Source of the DNA: Roseovarius sp.
Lineage (GTDB): Bacteria > Pseudomonadota > Alphaproteobacteria > Rhodobacterales > Rhodobacteraceae
Length of the DNA stretch: 41,020 nucleotides
Direction: 5' to 3'
Assembly: GCF_018066915.1 (NCBI RefSeq)
Contig: NZ_JAGPVV010000177.1
Location: forward strand, 1-41,020
Numbering within the stretch: position 1 is the first letter of the stretch; each line of letters starts with the position of its first letter. The position numbers and the translations under genes were made by a program. This document shows, piece after piece, positions 18,476 through 26,773 of this stretch. Below the pieces are notes generated by a model. It was given only the letters and a program-made list of their open reading frames with translations. It did no database searches and was not told where the DNA came from.

Positions 18476-18482
18476 CCAGACC

Positions 18483-18505
18483 GCAACCGGCACCCCGCCG
18501 GTTGC
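18483..18505 (+). terminator. First rho-independent terminator after rpsA
   Basis: GCAACCGGC at 18483-18491 pairs exactly with GCCGGTTGC at 18497-18505 around ACCCC, followed by TGTTTGT. It begins seven bases after the rpsA stop. Confidence 0.8.
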
Positions 18506-18520
18506 TGTTTGTCAGACACG

Positions 18521-18551
18521 AAACGGCCCCACCGATCCGGCGGGGCCGTTT
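18521..18551. terminator. Second, bidirectional terminator between rpsA and glmM
   Basis: AAACGGCCCC at 18521-18530 pairs exactly with GGGGCCGTTT at 18542-18551, with T bases to the right and A bases on the left, so it can stop both rpsA and the converging glmM transcript. Confidence 0.8.
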
Positions 18552-18636
18552 TGCGTTTGGAGGCTCCAATCTCGTGTCGACCTGCATCCGTTGCGCTGCG
18601 CGGGGTGCTTGGGATCAAAGCCAATTTTATCCCCCC

Positions 18637-19977
18637 TCAACTCTCCTGCCGCACCGCCCCGACAACCGCCTCCATCACCTGATCCAGCACCGCCGGATTG
18701 AGCGCCTCTGCCATCACCCGGATCATCGGTTCCGTCCCCGAAGGACGCACCAGCAACCGCCCATCGCCGCCCAAGAGCTTTTCTGCCGCCGCCACGGCGC
18801 TTTGCACCGCATCCGATCCCATCGGGTTCTTGCCCTTGGCAAAGCGCACATTGATCAGCTTCTGCGGCACCGGTTCGAACACCTGCGCCAGACGGCTTGC
18901 CCGCTCGCCGGTCTCGATCATCGCCGCCAGAAATTGCAACGCCCCGATCAACCCATCCCCAGTGGTGGCATAATCCGTCATCACGATATGGCCCGACTGC
19001 TCTCCGCCCAGATTGTGCCCGCCCGCGCGCATCGCCTCGACCACATAGCGATCCCCGACCGCCGTGCGCTTGAGCGTGATCCCCTGCGTCTCCAGATGCC
19101 GCTCGAGCCCCAGATTGGACATCACCGTCGCCACCAGCGTATTGCCCGCCAACCGGCCTTCCTTGGCCCAGCGCGTCGCAATCAGCCCCATGAACTGATC
19201 CCCGTCAGCGATCCGGCCCTGTTCGTCGATCAACACCACCCGGTCGGCATCGCCATCCAGACAAATGCCCAGATCGGCCCGCGTCTCAAGCACCCGGCGC
19301 GCAGCGGCCTGCGGCTTGGTCGATCCGCAATCGAGGTTGATGTTGAACCCGTCCGGCTCCACCCCCATCGGGATCACCTCGGCCCCCAATTCCCAGAGAA
19401 CCTCTGGTGCGGTGCGATAGGCCGCGCCATTGGCGCAATCGAGCACGATCCGCAGCCCCTCCAACCGCCGCCGATGCGGAAAGGTGGTCTTGGCATATTC
19501 CACATAGCGCCCGCGCGCGTCCTCGATCCGCTTGGCCCGGCCAATATTCTCGGGCGCGGCCAGCCGCGTGCCCTCATCCAGCAGCCGCGCAATCCCCGCC
19601 TCCGCCTCATCGCTCAGCTTGTAGCCATCCGGCCCAAAGAGCTTGATCCCGTTGTCAGAGGCCGGGTTGTGACTGGCCGAAATCATCACCCCCACATCGG
19701 CCCGCAAACTATGCGTGAGATAGCCAATCGCCGGCGTCGGCACCGGCCCCAGCAGAAACACGTTCATACCCGTCGAGGTGAACCCGGCCGTCAGCGCATA
19801 TTCGATCATATAGCCCGACAGCCGCGTGTCCTTGCCGATCACCACGCGATGCTCCTGCTTGTCGCGGCGGAAATACCGCCCCGCCGCCGCCCCCAGCCGC
19901 AGCGCCACATCCGCCGTCATCGGCCAGCTGTTGGCCTGCCCCCGGACCCCGTCCGTCCCAAACAGCTTTGCACCCAT
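18637..19977 (-). CDS. glmM: Phosphoglucosamine mutase
   Basis: Converts glucosamine-6-phosphate to glucosamine-1-phosphate for UDP-GlcNAc, peptidoglycan and LPS synthesis. 446 residues. Begins [20 protein letters not shown], has the phosphoserine loop [12 protein letters not shown] with S102 as the phosphorylated residue, the metal loop [12 protein letters not shown], the sugar loop GGEQSGHIV and the C-terminal [22 protein letters not shown] precedes the ATG at 19975-19977. Divergent from the UDP-glucose dehydrogenase gene, which is also in nucleotide-sugar supply. Confidence 0.97.
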   Translation of the reverse strand: MGAKLFGTDGVRGQANSWPMTADVALRLGAAAGRYFRRDKQEHRVVIGKDTRLSGYMIEYALTAGFTSTGMNVFLLGPVPTPAIGYLTHSLRADVGVMISASHNPASDNGIKLFGPDGYKLSDEAEAGIARLLDEGTRLAAPENIGRAKRIEDARGRYVEYAKTTFPHRRRLEGLRIVLDCANGAAYRTAPEVLWELGAEVIPMGVEPDGFNINLDCGSTKPQAAARRVLETRADLGICLDGDADRVVLIDEQGRIADGDQFMGLIATRWAKEGRLAGNTLVATVMSNLGLERHLETQGITLKRTAVGDRYVVEAMRAGGHNLGGEQSGHIVMTDYATTGDGLIGALQFLAAMIETGERASRLAQVFEPVPQKLINVRFAKGKNPMGSDAVQSAVAAAEKLLGGDGRLLVRPSGTEPMIRVMAEALNPAVLDQVMEAVVGAVRQES

Positions 19978-20044
19978 CGTGTCTCTCCTTATCCACCTAA
20001 CGCCACAGGCGTGCCCGTTTTCCCCTACAGGACCCCGCAACGCG

Positions 20045-20075
20045 TTGACACACCCGATTCGACCACCAATACAGT
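20045..20075 (+). promoter_or_regulatory. Possible promoter of the UDP-glucose dehydrogenase gene
   Basis: A perfect -35 TTGACA at 20045-20050 is followed by CAATAC (20067-20072, 16-bp spacing) or TACAGT (20070-20075, 19-bp spacing). The -35 is convincing; the -10 is not certain. Confidence 0.5.
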
Positions 20076-20110
20076 CAAATCCAGAGGTTTTGCGTCAAAG
20101 GGCATGTAAC

Positions 20111-21451
20111 ATGAAAATTGCGATGATCGGAACGGGCTACGTGGGCCTTGTCTCCGGGGTATGTTTTTCCGATTTCGGCCATGACGTGACCTGCGTCGAC
20201 AAGAACCCCGACAAGATCGCGATGCTCCTGCGCGGCGAGGTTCCGATCTTCGAGCCGGGGCTTGACGCCCTCATGGCCAAGAATGTCGAGGCCGGTCGCC
20301 TCCGCTTCACCACGGACTTGGCCGAGGCCATCGACGGGGCCGAGGCGGTGTTCATCGCCGTGGGCACCCCCACCCGGCGCGGCGACGGGCACGCCGACCT
20401 CAGCTATGTCATGGCCGCCGCCGAAGAGATTGCCCGCGCCGCCAAGGGCTATGTGGTGATTGTCACCAAATCCACCGTCCCCGTCGGCACCAACCGCGCC
20501 GTCAAGAAGGTGATCAAAAAGGCCAACTCGAGCCTCGATTTCGATGTCGCCTCCAACCCCGAATTTCTGCGCGAAGGGGCGGCCATCGACGATTTCATGA
20601 AACCCGACCGCGTCGTCGTCGGCGTCCAGACCGACCGCGCCGCCGAAGTCATGGCCGAAATCTACCGCCCGCTCTACCTGCGCGACTTTCCCATCGTCAC
20701 CACCGATCTCGAATCCGCCGAGATGATCAAATACGCCGCCAACGCCTTTCTCGCGACCAAGATCACCTTCATCAACGAAATCGCGGCCCTCTGCGAACGC
20801 ACCGGCGCGGATGTGAAACAGGTCAGCCACGGCATCGGCCTTGATGGGCGCATCGGCAACAAATTCCTGCACGCAGGCCCCGGCTATGGCGGCTCCTGCT
20901 TTCCCAAGGACACGCGGGCGCTTGCCCGCATTGGTCAGGACCACGGCCTGCCCATGCAGATCACCGAAAAGGTCATCACCGTGAACGAGGAGATGAAGCG
21001 CCGAATGATCGACAAACTGCTCGATCTCTGCGACGGCTCCTTCAACGGCAAGACCATCGCCATCCTCGGCGTCACCTTCAAGCCCAACACCGATGACATG
21101 CGCGATGCCCCCGCGCTCACCATCATTCCCGCCCTTGTCGGCGGCGGCGCGCGCGTACGCGTGACCGACCCTCAGGGTCAGCGCGAGGGCGAGGCGCTCT
21201 TGCCCGGTGTTGTCTGGCACGACGACCCCTACAAATGCGCCAACAAGGCCGATCTCCTGGTCCTGCTGACCGAATGGAACGAATTCCGCGCCCTCGACCT
21301 CAAACGTCTGGCGCGCAAGATGACCAGCCCCCGCATGGCCGACCTGCGCAACATCTACTCGGTCAAGGATGCCAAACGCGCGGGCTTCATCGCCTATGAC
21401 AGCATCGGCCGCCCCGCCTATCGCCATGACGCCACCCCGCAACAGGACTGA
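20111..21451 (+). CDS. ugd: UDP-glucose 6-dehydrogenase
   Basis: Oxidises UDP-glucose to UDP-glucuronate with NAD for polysaccharide synthesis. 446 residues. NAD-binding GTGYVGLV at residues 7-14, SNPEFLREGAAIDDF, and the catalytic cysteine C263 in GPGYGGSCFPKD. The C-terminal domain has ILGVTFKPNTDDMRDAPAL. The ATG at 20111 fits the family start; AAAGGG lies 9 nt upstream. An SDR gene follows after 6 bp in the same operon. Confidence 0.95.
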   Translation: MKIAMIGTGYVGLVSGVCFSDFGHDVTCVDKNPDKIAMLLRGEVPIFEPGLDALMAKNVEAGRLRFTTDLAEAIDGAEAVFIAVGTPTRRGDGHADLSYVMAAAEEIARAAKGYVVIVTKSTVPVGTNRAVKKVIKKANSSLDFDVASNPEFLREGAAIDDFMKPDRVVVGVQTDRAAEVMAEIYRPLYLRDFPIVTTDLESAEMIKYAANAFLATKITFINEIAALCERTGADVKQVSHGIGLDGRIGNKFLHAGPGYGGSCFPKDTRALARIGQDHGLPMQITEKVITVNEEMKRRMIDKLLDLCDGSFNGKTIAILGVTFKPNTDDMRDAPALTIIPALVGGGARVRVTDPQGQREGEALLPGVVWHDDPYKCANKADLLVLLTEWNEFRALDLKRLARKMTSPRMADLRNIYSVKDAKRAGFIAYDSIGRPAYRHDATPQQD

Positions 21452-21457
21452 GCCAAG

Positions 21458-22231
21458 ATGACCGACACCCCGAAAACCGCCGCCCCGAAAACCGCCGTTG
21501 TCACCGGCGCCGCCCGCGGCATCGGCCTTGCCACCACCCGGCAGTTTCTGGCCCAGGGCTGGCGCGTGGTGATGATCGACCGCGACGCGCCCGCGCTGCA
21601 AGAGGCCGCAAGCGCACTCTCGGGCGTTGATCCGGTGCTCTGCGATGTCTCAGAGCCCGATCAGGTGGCGCGCATGGCCGCGCATGTGACCGCCACCGCC
21701 GCTTCTGTCGATGCCCTCGTCAACAACGCCGGCGTGGCCGATTTCGGCCCCCTTGCCGAAACCGATTTCGCCCGCTGGCGCACCGTGATGGAGACCAATC
21801 TCGACGGCGTGTTCCTGATGTCTCAGGCGCTCCGCGATGCGCTCTGCGCGGCGCAGGGGGCCATCGTCAATATCGCCTCCATCTCGGGCCTGCGCGCCTC
21901 GACCCTGCGCGTCGCCTATGGCACCTCCAAGGCCGCCGTCAAACACCTGACCCTGCAACAGGCGGCAGAGCTTGGCGAATTCGGCGTGCGCGCCAATTGC
22001 GTCTGCCCCGGCCCGGTCGCGACCAAGCTCGCCATGGCCGTGCATACCCCCGACATCATCGCCGCCTACCATGACGCGATCCCCCTCAACCGCTATGGCA
22101 GCGAGGATGAAATCGCCTCTGTCATCACCTTCCTCTGCTCTCCAGCCTCCAGCTATGTCACCGGCCAGATCATCGCCGTCGATGGCGGGTTCGAGGCCAC
22201 CGGCATCGGCCTGCCCGCTCTGCGCGGCTGA
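21458..22231 (+). CDS. Short-chain dehydrogenase/reductase
   Basis: 257 residues, classical SDR. Cofactor loop TGAARGIGLA near residue 16, NNAG near residue 90, catalytic Ser in NIASISG and YGTSK with the active-site Tyr and Lys near residue 155. The D after the second strand (VVMIDRD) favours NAD over NADP. The end (SSYVTGQIIAVDGGFEATG) is typical. Substrate is unknown; it starts 6 bp after the UDP-glucose dehydrogenase gene, so a role in sugar-nucleotide or polysaccharide metabolism is possible but not shown. Confidence 0.9.
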   Translation: MTDTPKTAAPKTAVVTGAARGIGLATTRQFLAQGWRVVMIDRDAPALQEAASALSGVDPVLCDVSEPDQVARMAAHVTATAASVDALVNNAGVADFGPLAETDFARWRTVMETNLDGVFLMSQALRDALCAAQGAIVNIASISGLRASTLRVAYGTSKAAVKHLTLQQAAELGEFGVRANCVCPGPVATKLAMAVHTPDIIAAYHDAIPLNRYGSEDEIASVITFLCSPASSYVTGQIIAVDGGFEATGIGLPALRG

Positions 22232-22244
22232 GGCGCGCAAGAAA

Positions 22245-22274
22245 AACCCGCCCCGGATCACTCCGAGGCGGGTT
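22245..22274. terminator. Bidirectional terminator between SDR and RidA-family genes
   Basis: AACCCGCC at 22245-22252 pairs with GGCGGGTT at 22267-22274, with CGGA/TCCG extending the stem inside. The left flank has five A bases, so on the minus strand the RidA transcript gets a U-run. Confidence 0.75.
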
Positions 22275-22331
22275 CATGTTGCCCGTCAAGCCCGGGACGC
22301 GCATCAAAAGACGCAAAGATCGGGCAAATTC

Positions 22332-22682
22332 TTACTTCTGCGCCGCCGTCACGATGAACTCGACCAGATAGTCCGGCGTCGCAAGCTTGGCCTCACCGGC
22401 CGCGCGCGCGGGTGTGTGGCCCTGCGGCACCCAAGCATCCCAGACCGCATTCATCTCGGCAAAATCCTTCATATCGGCCAGCCAGACGATGGTTTGCAGG
22501 ATGCGCGTCTTGTCGCTCCCGGTCTCGGCCAACAGCGCATCGACCTGCGCCAGACAGCTTTTGGTCTGCTCGGTCACGTTGTCGCCGGGCTTGCCAACCT
22601 GGCCTGCCAGATAGACGATGCCGTTATGCACAACCGCTTGGCTCATGCGGGGGCCGGTATGAAGACGGGTAATCTCACTCAT
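22332..22682 (-). CDS. RidA-family (YjgF/YER057c/UK114) protein
   Basis: 116 residues. Rid-family blocks: MSQAVVHNGIVYLAGQVG, ILQTIVWLADMKDFAEMNAVWDAW and TPARAAGEAKLATPDYLVEFIVTA. The arginine in PARAA sits where the substrate-binding Arg of RidA deaminases lies, so imine/enamine hydrolysis is possible, but the tail differs from the archetype and another Rid subfamily is likely. AAAGGA precedes the ATG at 22680-22682. It is the last gene of the minus-strand series from 24302. Confidence 0.88.
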   Translation of the reverse strand: MSEITRLHTGPRMSQAVVHNGIVYLAGQVGKPGDNVTEQTKSCLAQVDALLAETGSDKTRILQTIVWLADMKDFAEMNAVWDAWVPQGHTPARAAGEAKLATPDYLVEFIVTAAQK

Positions 22683-22750
22683 GGGATGTCCTTTCAGATA
22701 TGGTCCCGCCCCTTTTAGGCAGCCCGACCAACCCGCGCCAGTGCCAATCG

Positions 22751-23230
22751 CTACATCCACCACCGCGCCCGGTCATGCCGCGCAAGCCAGCCGCTGACGC
22801 TGAAATGATCCCGCCGGATCAGCAGAACCAGCGCGATGAAGGCCGCCAACACCGCCAGATCAATCACTTGGTTGCGATTGACGGGAAATCCCCGGTCATT
22901 CACGGCGAAAGGGTCAAAGAACCCTTCCCAGCGCCGCGTCACGGTAAAGAAATGCATGATCAGCAGGCTGCCATAGGAAAAGTATCGCAGCACCCCCAGC
23001 GCCACCAACAGGCACAGCACAATCTGCGCGCCCCCGGCCAGATACACTTGGCTCAGGCTCACGTCGATCTTGTCGATATTGCGCGCAAGGTCCTGATATT
23101 GCCCCGGCGTGATGATCTTGTGCGCCGCCCAGAGGAAAATGAACCACGCCAACCCCAGCCGCAGCACCAGAACCGCCAGCGCATCCAGCTTGTCCTGCGG
23201 TGACAGAATGATTTTCTCGTGCAATGCCAT
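22751..23230 (-). CDS. Inner-membrane protein, possibly DoxX-like
   Basis: 159 residues, start MALHEKIILSPQ at the ATG 23228-23230. Four hydrophobic segments at about residues 18-38 (AVLVLRLGLAWFIFLWAAHK), 65-85 (YLAGGAQIVLCLLVALGVL), 90-100 and 120-140 (QVIDLAVLAAFIALVLLIRR). The layout resembles DoxX-type four-helix membrane proteins, but no firm signature is seen. It lies between an ABM gene and a RidA gene on one strand, which would fit a membrane-bound oxidative or stress function; that is inference. Confidence 0.65.
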   Translation of the reverse strand: MALHEKIILSPQDKLDALAVLVLRLGLAWFIFLWAAHKIITPGQYQDLARNIDKIDVSLSQVYLAGGAQIVLCLLVALGVLRYFSYGSLLIMHFFTVTRRWEGFFDPFAVNDRGFPVNRNQVIDLAVLAAFIALVLLIRRDHFSVSGWLARHDRARWWM

Positions 23231-23410
23231 ATGAACCAATCCCCGTTCCAAACACCTTCTGGCTAACGGCATGGACTCGCACATTCAAATCACAGCTTGG
23301 CGAAGAGTGTGTCAGGCGCGCGTCGCCTCCGCCACTCCTGCGCCCTCTCTGCCTGCCGCCCTCTGTCGCCGATGGTCCTCCTCTGTCCTTGATCCGCCGC
23401 GCAAGCGGCC

Positions 23411-23758
23411 TCACGCCCCATGCGCCGCGCGACTATCCTCGGGCGCCTCGTCCCGCTCATTCATACCGTAATCCCGGATCACGCTGACCACGCGCAGCCG
23501 GTAATCATCAAACATCACCTCGCGCCCGGCCTTTTGCGCACCGCGATGTGCCGCCAATTGCCGCCACCGGATCACCGCCGCCTCATCCTCCCAGAACGAC
23601 AACGACAAGAGCTTGCCGGGGTTGGTCAGGCTCTGAAAGCGCTCAACGCTGATAAAGCCGGGGATCGCCTCGGCCAATGGCCGCATCTTGGCCGCCATTT
23701 CCAGATATGGCTCCTTTTGTCCCTCACCGGGGATCACCTCGAATATTACTGCAATCAT
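23411..23758 (-). CDS. Antibiotic biosynthesis monooxygenase (ABM) domain protein
   Basis: 115 residues of the ABM dimeric alpha-beta barrel fold: MIAVIFEVIPGEGQKEPYLEMAA, then IPGFISVERFQSLTNPGKLLSLSFWEDEAAVIRWRQLAAHR. These heme-free domains include monooxygenases and heme-degrading relatives; a substrate cannot be assigned. GGGAGG lies 7 nt before the start. The start codon overlaps the stop of an 81-codon upstream frame as ATGA. Confidence 0.85.
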   Translation of the reverse strand: MIAVIFEVIPGEGQKEPYLEMAAKMRPLAEAIPGFISVERFQSLTNPGKLLSLSFWEDEAAVIRWRQLAAHRGAQKAGREVMFDDYRLRVVSVIRDYGMNERDEAPEDSRAAHGA

Positions 23759-24000
23759 CTCACGCCCTCCCGCTTGGCTGCGCCGTTTCCCTTGGCCGCG
23801 CGCCTTGGCTCTATGCCTTGACCGCTTGCCTTGGCTGCCAGCCTTAGCCTATTCCTGCGGCTCTCCGCCACGGCTTCCACGGCCTGCTGCCCCAGCAATC
23901 CGCTTCGGCGGCATGTCTCTGCCACGGCTTCCACGGCATCCCGCCTCGGCCTTCCGCTTGGGCGGACCCTCGTCGCCGCGACAAATTCCACCGGCCTCAT
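23755..24000 (-). CDS. Possible 81-residue repeat-containing protein bridging NIPSNAP and ABM genes
   Basis: Both ends overlap neighbours as ATGA: its ATG (23998-24000) overlaps the NIPSNAP stop and its TGA (23755-23757) overlaps the ABM start. Residues about 22-57 are two copies of an 18-residue unit beginning AVEAVAE. The protein is very basic, has no hydrophobic segment or known domain, and uses many codons rare in the window (AGG six or more times, CTA, ATA, AGA, GGA). The overlaps support translation; codon use and repeats argue for decayed or repeat-derived sequence. No function proposed. Confidence 0.35.
   Translation of the reverse strand: MRPVEFVAATRVRPSGRPRRDAVEAVAETCRRSGLLGQQAVEAVAESRRNRLRLAAKASGQGIEPRRAAKGNGAAKREGVR
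23867..23974. repeat. Two tandem 54-bp imperfect repeats
   Basis: GCCACGGCTTCCACGGC occurs at 23867-23883 and, exactly 54 bp later, at 23921-23937. TCCGCTTCGGCGG at 23899 and TCCGCTTGGGCGG at 23953 keep the same spacing. The period is a multiple of three, so a reading frame can be kept. Less regular CTTGG-rich copies continue to the left, to about 23770. Confidence 0.7.
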
Positions 24001-24302
24001 CCGCTTACCAGCTTGAGGAAAACGCGGTCCTCGCGCAACAAAAACCGCTCGCGCTGCGCGAACGCATAATTCTCGCGCCCCAGCGGATCATCGGCCAGCC
24101 GCGCGCGATAGGTCTCATACGCCGCCAGAGAGGGGATGTTATAAATGCCATAGGCCAGCGTGCTGCTGCCTTCATGCGGGGCATAATAGCCGATCAGATC
24201 CGCCCCACAGCGCGGGATCGCCTCGCCCCAGTTGCGGGCATACTGTGCAAATGCCTCCTTCTTGGTTGGATCAATATGATAGCGAATCACACATGTGAGC
24301 AT
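23997..24302 (-). CDS. NIPSNAP-family protein
   Basis: 101 residues. MLTCVIRYHIDPTKKEAFAQYARNW and GIYNIPSLAAYETYRARLADDPLGREN match the NIPSNAP dimeric ferredoxin-like family, whose bacterial members have no settled function. The ATG at 24300-24302 has AAAGGAG 8 nt upstream; a GTG three codons earlier touches the SD and is unlikely. First gene of the minus-strand series, divergent by 80 bp from an ArsR-type regulator that may control it. Confidence 0.85.
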   Translation of the reverse strand: MLTCVIRYHIDPTKKEAFAQYARNWGEAIPRCGADLIGYYAPHEGSSTLAYGIYNIPSLAAYETYRARLADDPLGRENYAFAQRERFLLREDRVFLKLVSG

Positions 24303-24382
24303 GTCAGGCACTCCTTTCCAAATGGTTGCAGCCCCCGATCTACCCGATTGCGCGGCGTTAATGCTTCGGCTACTATCGAACT

Positions 24383-25066
24383 ATGAAAACAGGTCCCGAC
24401 ATCGCCCGCATTGCCGCCCTCATCGGCGACCCGGCCCGCGCCAATATCCTCACCGCCCTGATGAGCGGCAAGGCCCTGACCGCCACCGAACTGGCGGCCG
24501 AGGCGGGCGTGACCGCACAAACCGCCTCCGCCCATCTGGCGCGGCTGGAAACCGGCGGTCTCGTCACCCAATCGCGGCAGGGGCGGCACAAATACACCCG
24601 CCTTGCCTCGGAGGACGTCGCGCATCTTCTCGAAACCCTGATGGGCTTTGCGGCCGGAGCAGGCCATCTGCGCACCCGCCCCGGCCCCCGCGACCCCGAG
24701 TTGCGCCGCGCCCGCGTGTGCTACAACCACCTCGCGGGCGACATGGGCACCCGGATGTATGACAGCCTGCGCGCCCGTGGCTATCTCCACCACGATGACA
24801 CGACCCTCACGCTCACCGACAGCGGCCACCGCTTCATCGCCACTCTCGGGCTTGACGTGACGCGCCTTCCCTCTCCCCGCACGCCCCTCTGCCGCGACTG
24901 TCTCGACTGGTCCGAACGCCGCGCGCATCTGGCCGGGCGTCTGGGGCGCGGCCTGCTCACGCATATCGAATCTCAAGGCTGGGCAAAGCGTGTCTCCGGC
25001 ACCCGGATCGTCCGCTTTTCCCCGGCGGGCACAGCCGCGTTTGACAGCCTCTTTCCCGCGCCCTGA
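24383..25066 (+). CDS. ArsR-type winged-helix transcriptional regulator
   Basis: 227 residues. The N-terminal ArsR-like winged helix spans about residues 5-85: IARIAALIGDPARANILTALM, LTATELAAEAGVTAQTASAHLARLETGGLV and RQGRHKYTRLAS. A C-terminal domain of about 120 residues follows, with cysteines in ARVCYNHLAGDMG and PLCRDCLDWSERRAHL that could bind metal or sense redox state. Larger than classic ArsR (about 100 residues). Divergent position beside the NIPSNAP/ABM/RidA series suggests it controls that series. Confidence 0.88.
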   Translation: MKTGPDIARIAALIGDPARANILTALMSGKALTATELAAEAGVTAQTASAHLARLETGGLVTQSRQGRHKYTRLASEDVAHLLETLMGFAAGAGHLRTRPGPRDPELRRARVCYNHLAGDMGTRMYDSLRARGYLHHDDTTLTLTDSGHRFIATLGLDVTRLPSPRTPLCRDCLDWSERRAHLAGRLGRGLLTHIESQGWAKRVSGTRIVRFSPAGTAAFDSLFPAP

Positions 25067-25068
25067 GC

Positions 25069-25159
25069 GACCTTACAAAATCCCCTGACAGACCTTACAG
25101 AGCTTACAATTCCACGCCACGCCCCAAACCAGACCAGATTGCAAGGATGATAAGTCCAG
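25069..25159. promoter_or_regulatory. Direct-repeat region upstream of tauR, candidate TauR autoregulatory sites
   Basis: GACCTTACA is at 25069-25077 and again at 25091-25099, 22 bp apart, with GAGCTTACA following at 25100-25108. On the minus strand CTGGTCTGGT (25128-25137) and CTGGACTTAT (25150-25159) are also 22 bp apart. From memory, the Rhodobacter TauR box is a direct repeat close to CTGGAC(C/T)TAA; CTGGACTTAT differs at one position. Two-helical-turn direct repeats fit a MocR-type dimer. Confidence 0.5.
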
Positions 25160-25173
25160 TCTAATCTGTCCCC

Positions 25174-26655
25174 ATGGCGATTCCGGTCGAAACCTTCTTT
25201 CTTGCCCCCGAGGCCGAGGGCACGCTTCAGGCGCAGATTCAGCAGATGATCGCGCAGGGCATCCTGTCAGGCCGCTTTCGCAAAGGCGAGAAACTGCCCT
25301 CCTCCCGCAAACTCGCCGCGCATCTGGGCGTCAGCCGCATCACCGTGACCTTGGCGCTCACCGAGTTGCAGGCCAATGACTACCTCGCCTCGCGGGACCG
25401 CTCTGGCTACTATGTCTCTGAAAACGCACCAGAACCTCCGGCGTTCACCGCGCCCGCGCCACGCGGCGACACGATTGACTGGTCCCGCGCGCTTGGCCGC
25501 CGCTTCACGGGTGGCGACACGCCCGAAAAGCCGCAGGACTGGGCGCGCTACCCCTATCCCTTCATCTATGGCCAGACCGATCCAGCGCTCTTTGACCATG
25601 CCAACTGGCGTCACTGCGCGCTTCAGGCCCTTGGGGCCAAGGATTTTCAGGCGCTCACCGCCGATTACTACGATCAGGACGATCCCAAGCTGATCGAGTT
25701 TATCGCCCGCCACACTTTGCCGCGCCGCGGCATCATCGCGCAACCCGATGAAATCCTTGTCACAATGGGCGCGCAGAACGCTTTGTGGCTGACCGCGCAG
25801 GTGCTTTTGACCCAACGCCGCACCGCAGCCATCGAAAACCCCTGCTACCACGCCCTGCGCGACATTCTCATGCAATCCCGCTGCCATCTGATGCCGGTGG
25901 ACGTAGACCGCGACGGTCTGCCGCCCGAAAACCTGCCCGATGCGGCCGACGTGATCTTTACCACGCCCAGCCATCAGGCCCCCACCAATGCCACCATGCC
26001 CCTAGCACGGCGCAAGGCGCTGCTCACCCGCGCCGCCGAGATGGAGGCGCTGATCGTCGAAGATGACTACGAGTTCGAGGTCTCCTTCCTCCGCGCCCCT
26101 CTCCCGGCTCTGAAATCTCTCGATACCGAGGGGCGGGTGATCTATGTGGGCTCCTTCTCCAAGTCGATCTTCCCCGGCTTACGCCTAGGCTATCTTGTTG
26201 GTTCCAAATCGTTTATCCGCGAGTGCCGGGCCCTGCGCGCCTCGGTTCTGCGCCATCCGCCGGGCCATATCCAACGCACGGCGGCCTATTTCCTCTCGCT
26301 TGGGCACTACGACAGCCTCGTGCGCCGGATGGGTCAGGTCTTTGCCCGCCGCCGCAGCGTGATGGAGAGCGCACTGGCCGAACACGGCCTCGACATCGCC
26401 GGGCGCGGTGTTTTTGGCGGCTCTTCCATCTGGATGCAGGCCCCGGATCACATCGACATGGGCCAGATCGACAGCAGCCTCAGAAAATCGGGCGTGCTGA
26501 TCGAACCGGGCCACCCGTTCTTTCACGGCAGCGACAGACCCCGCAATTTCTACCGCCTCGCCTATTCCTCGATCCCCTCGGACCGCATCCCGCAGGGGAT
26601 TGCCCACATTGCCCGGGAATTGGCCTTGACCCCAGAGTTGACGCCACAGGGCTAG
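25174..26655 (+). CDS. tauR: TauR, MocR/GntR-family PLP-binding regulator of taurine use
   Basis: 493 residues. A GntR-type winged helix at about 15-80 (QIQQMIAQGILSGRFRKGEK, LPSSRKLAAHLGVSRITVTLAL) is fused to a fold-type I aminotransferase-like domain. The PLP lysine is K330 in GSFSKSIFPGLRLGY, and VEDDYEFEV supplies the PLP-binding Asp/Tyr. The start MAIPVETFFL is typical of TauR. In Rhodobacter and Roseobacter relatives TauR activates taurine and sulfoacetaldehyde genes; here xsc lies 232 bp downstream in the same direction. No clear SD precedes the ATG. Confidence 0.9.
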   Translation: MAIPVETFFLAPEAEGTLQAQIQQMIAQGILSGRFRKGEKLPSSRKLAAHLGVSRITVTLALTELQANDYLASRDRSGYYVSENAPEPPAFTAPAPRGDTIDWSRALGRRFTGGDTPEKPQDWARYPYPFIYGQTDPALFDHANWRHCALQALGAKDFQALTADYYDQDDPKLIEFIARHTLPRRGIIAQPDEILVTMGAQNALWLTAQVLLTQRRTAAIENPCYHALRDILMQSRCHLMPVDVDRDGLPPENLPDAADVIFTTPSHQAPTNATMPLARRKALLTRAAEMEALIVEDDYEFEVSFLRAPLPALKSLDTEGRVIYVGSFSKSIFPGLRLGYLVGSKSFIRECRALRASVLRHPPGHIQRTAAYFLSLGHYDSLVRRMGQVFARRRSVMESALAEHGLDIAGRGVFGGSSIWMQAPDHIDMGQIDSSLRKSGVLIEPGHPFFHGSDRPRNFYRLAYSSIPSDRIPQGIAHIARELALTPELTPQG

Positions 26656-26773
26656 ATTGGCACTCTTTGTGTTTTTTTTCATAGGCTTGGATGTGCCGCG
26701 ATCGCCTCTCAAAGATAATGATCCAATACATATCCTCGATTTTTGATACCTGAGTTCTCATTTTTAAATTACT

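Noticed and set aside
16268-18493. 741-codon antisense frame opposite rpsA
   Set aside because: Mirrors the repeated S1 domains (recurring HFDVDD-like strings) and has no family resemblance.
22914-23414. Frame starting with ATGA overlap at the ABM stop and running into the DoxX-like gene
   Set aside because: From 23230 on it is out of frame with a well-supported membrane protein with a good start, and its sequence is low-complexity Gly/Arg.
26645-26680. T8 run after tauR as a rho-independent terminator
   Set aside because: Only 4-bp stems with long loops are found before the T-run; too weak to call.
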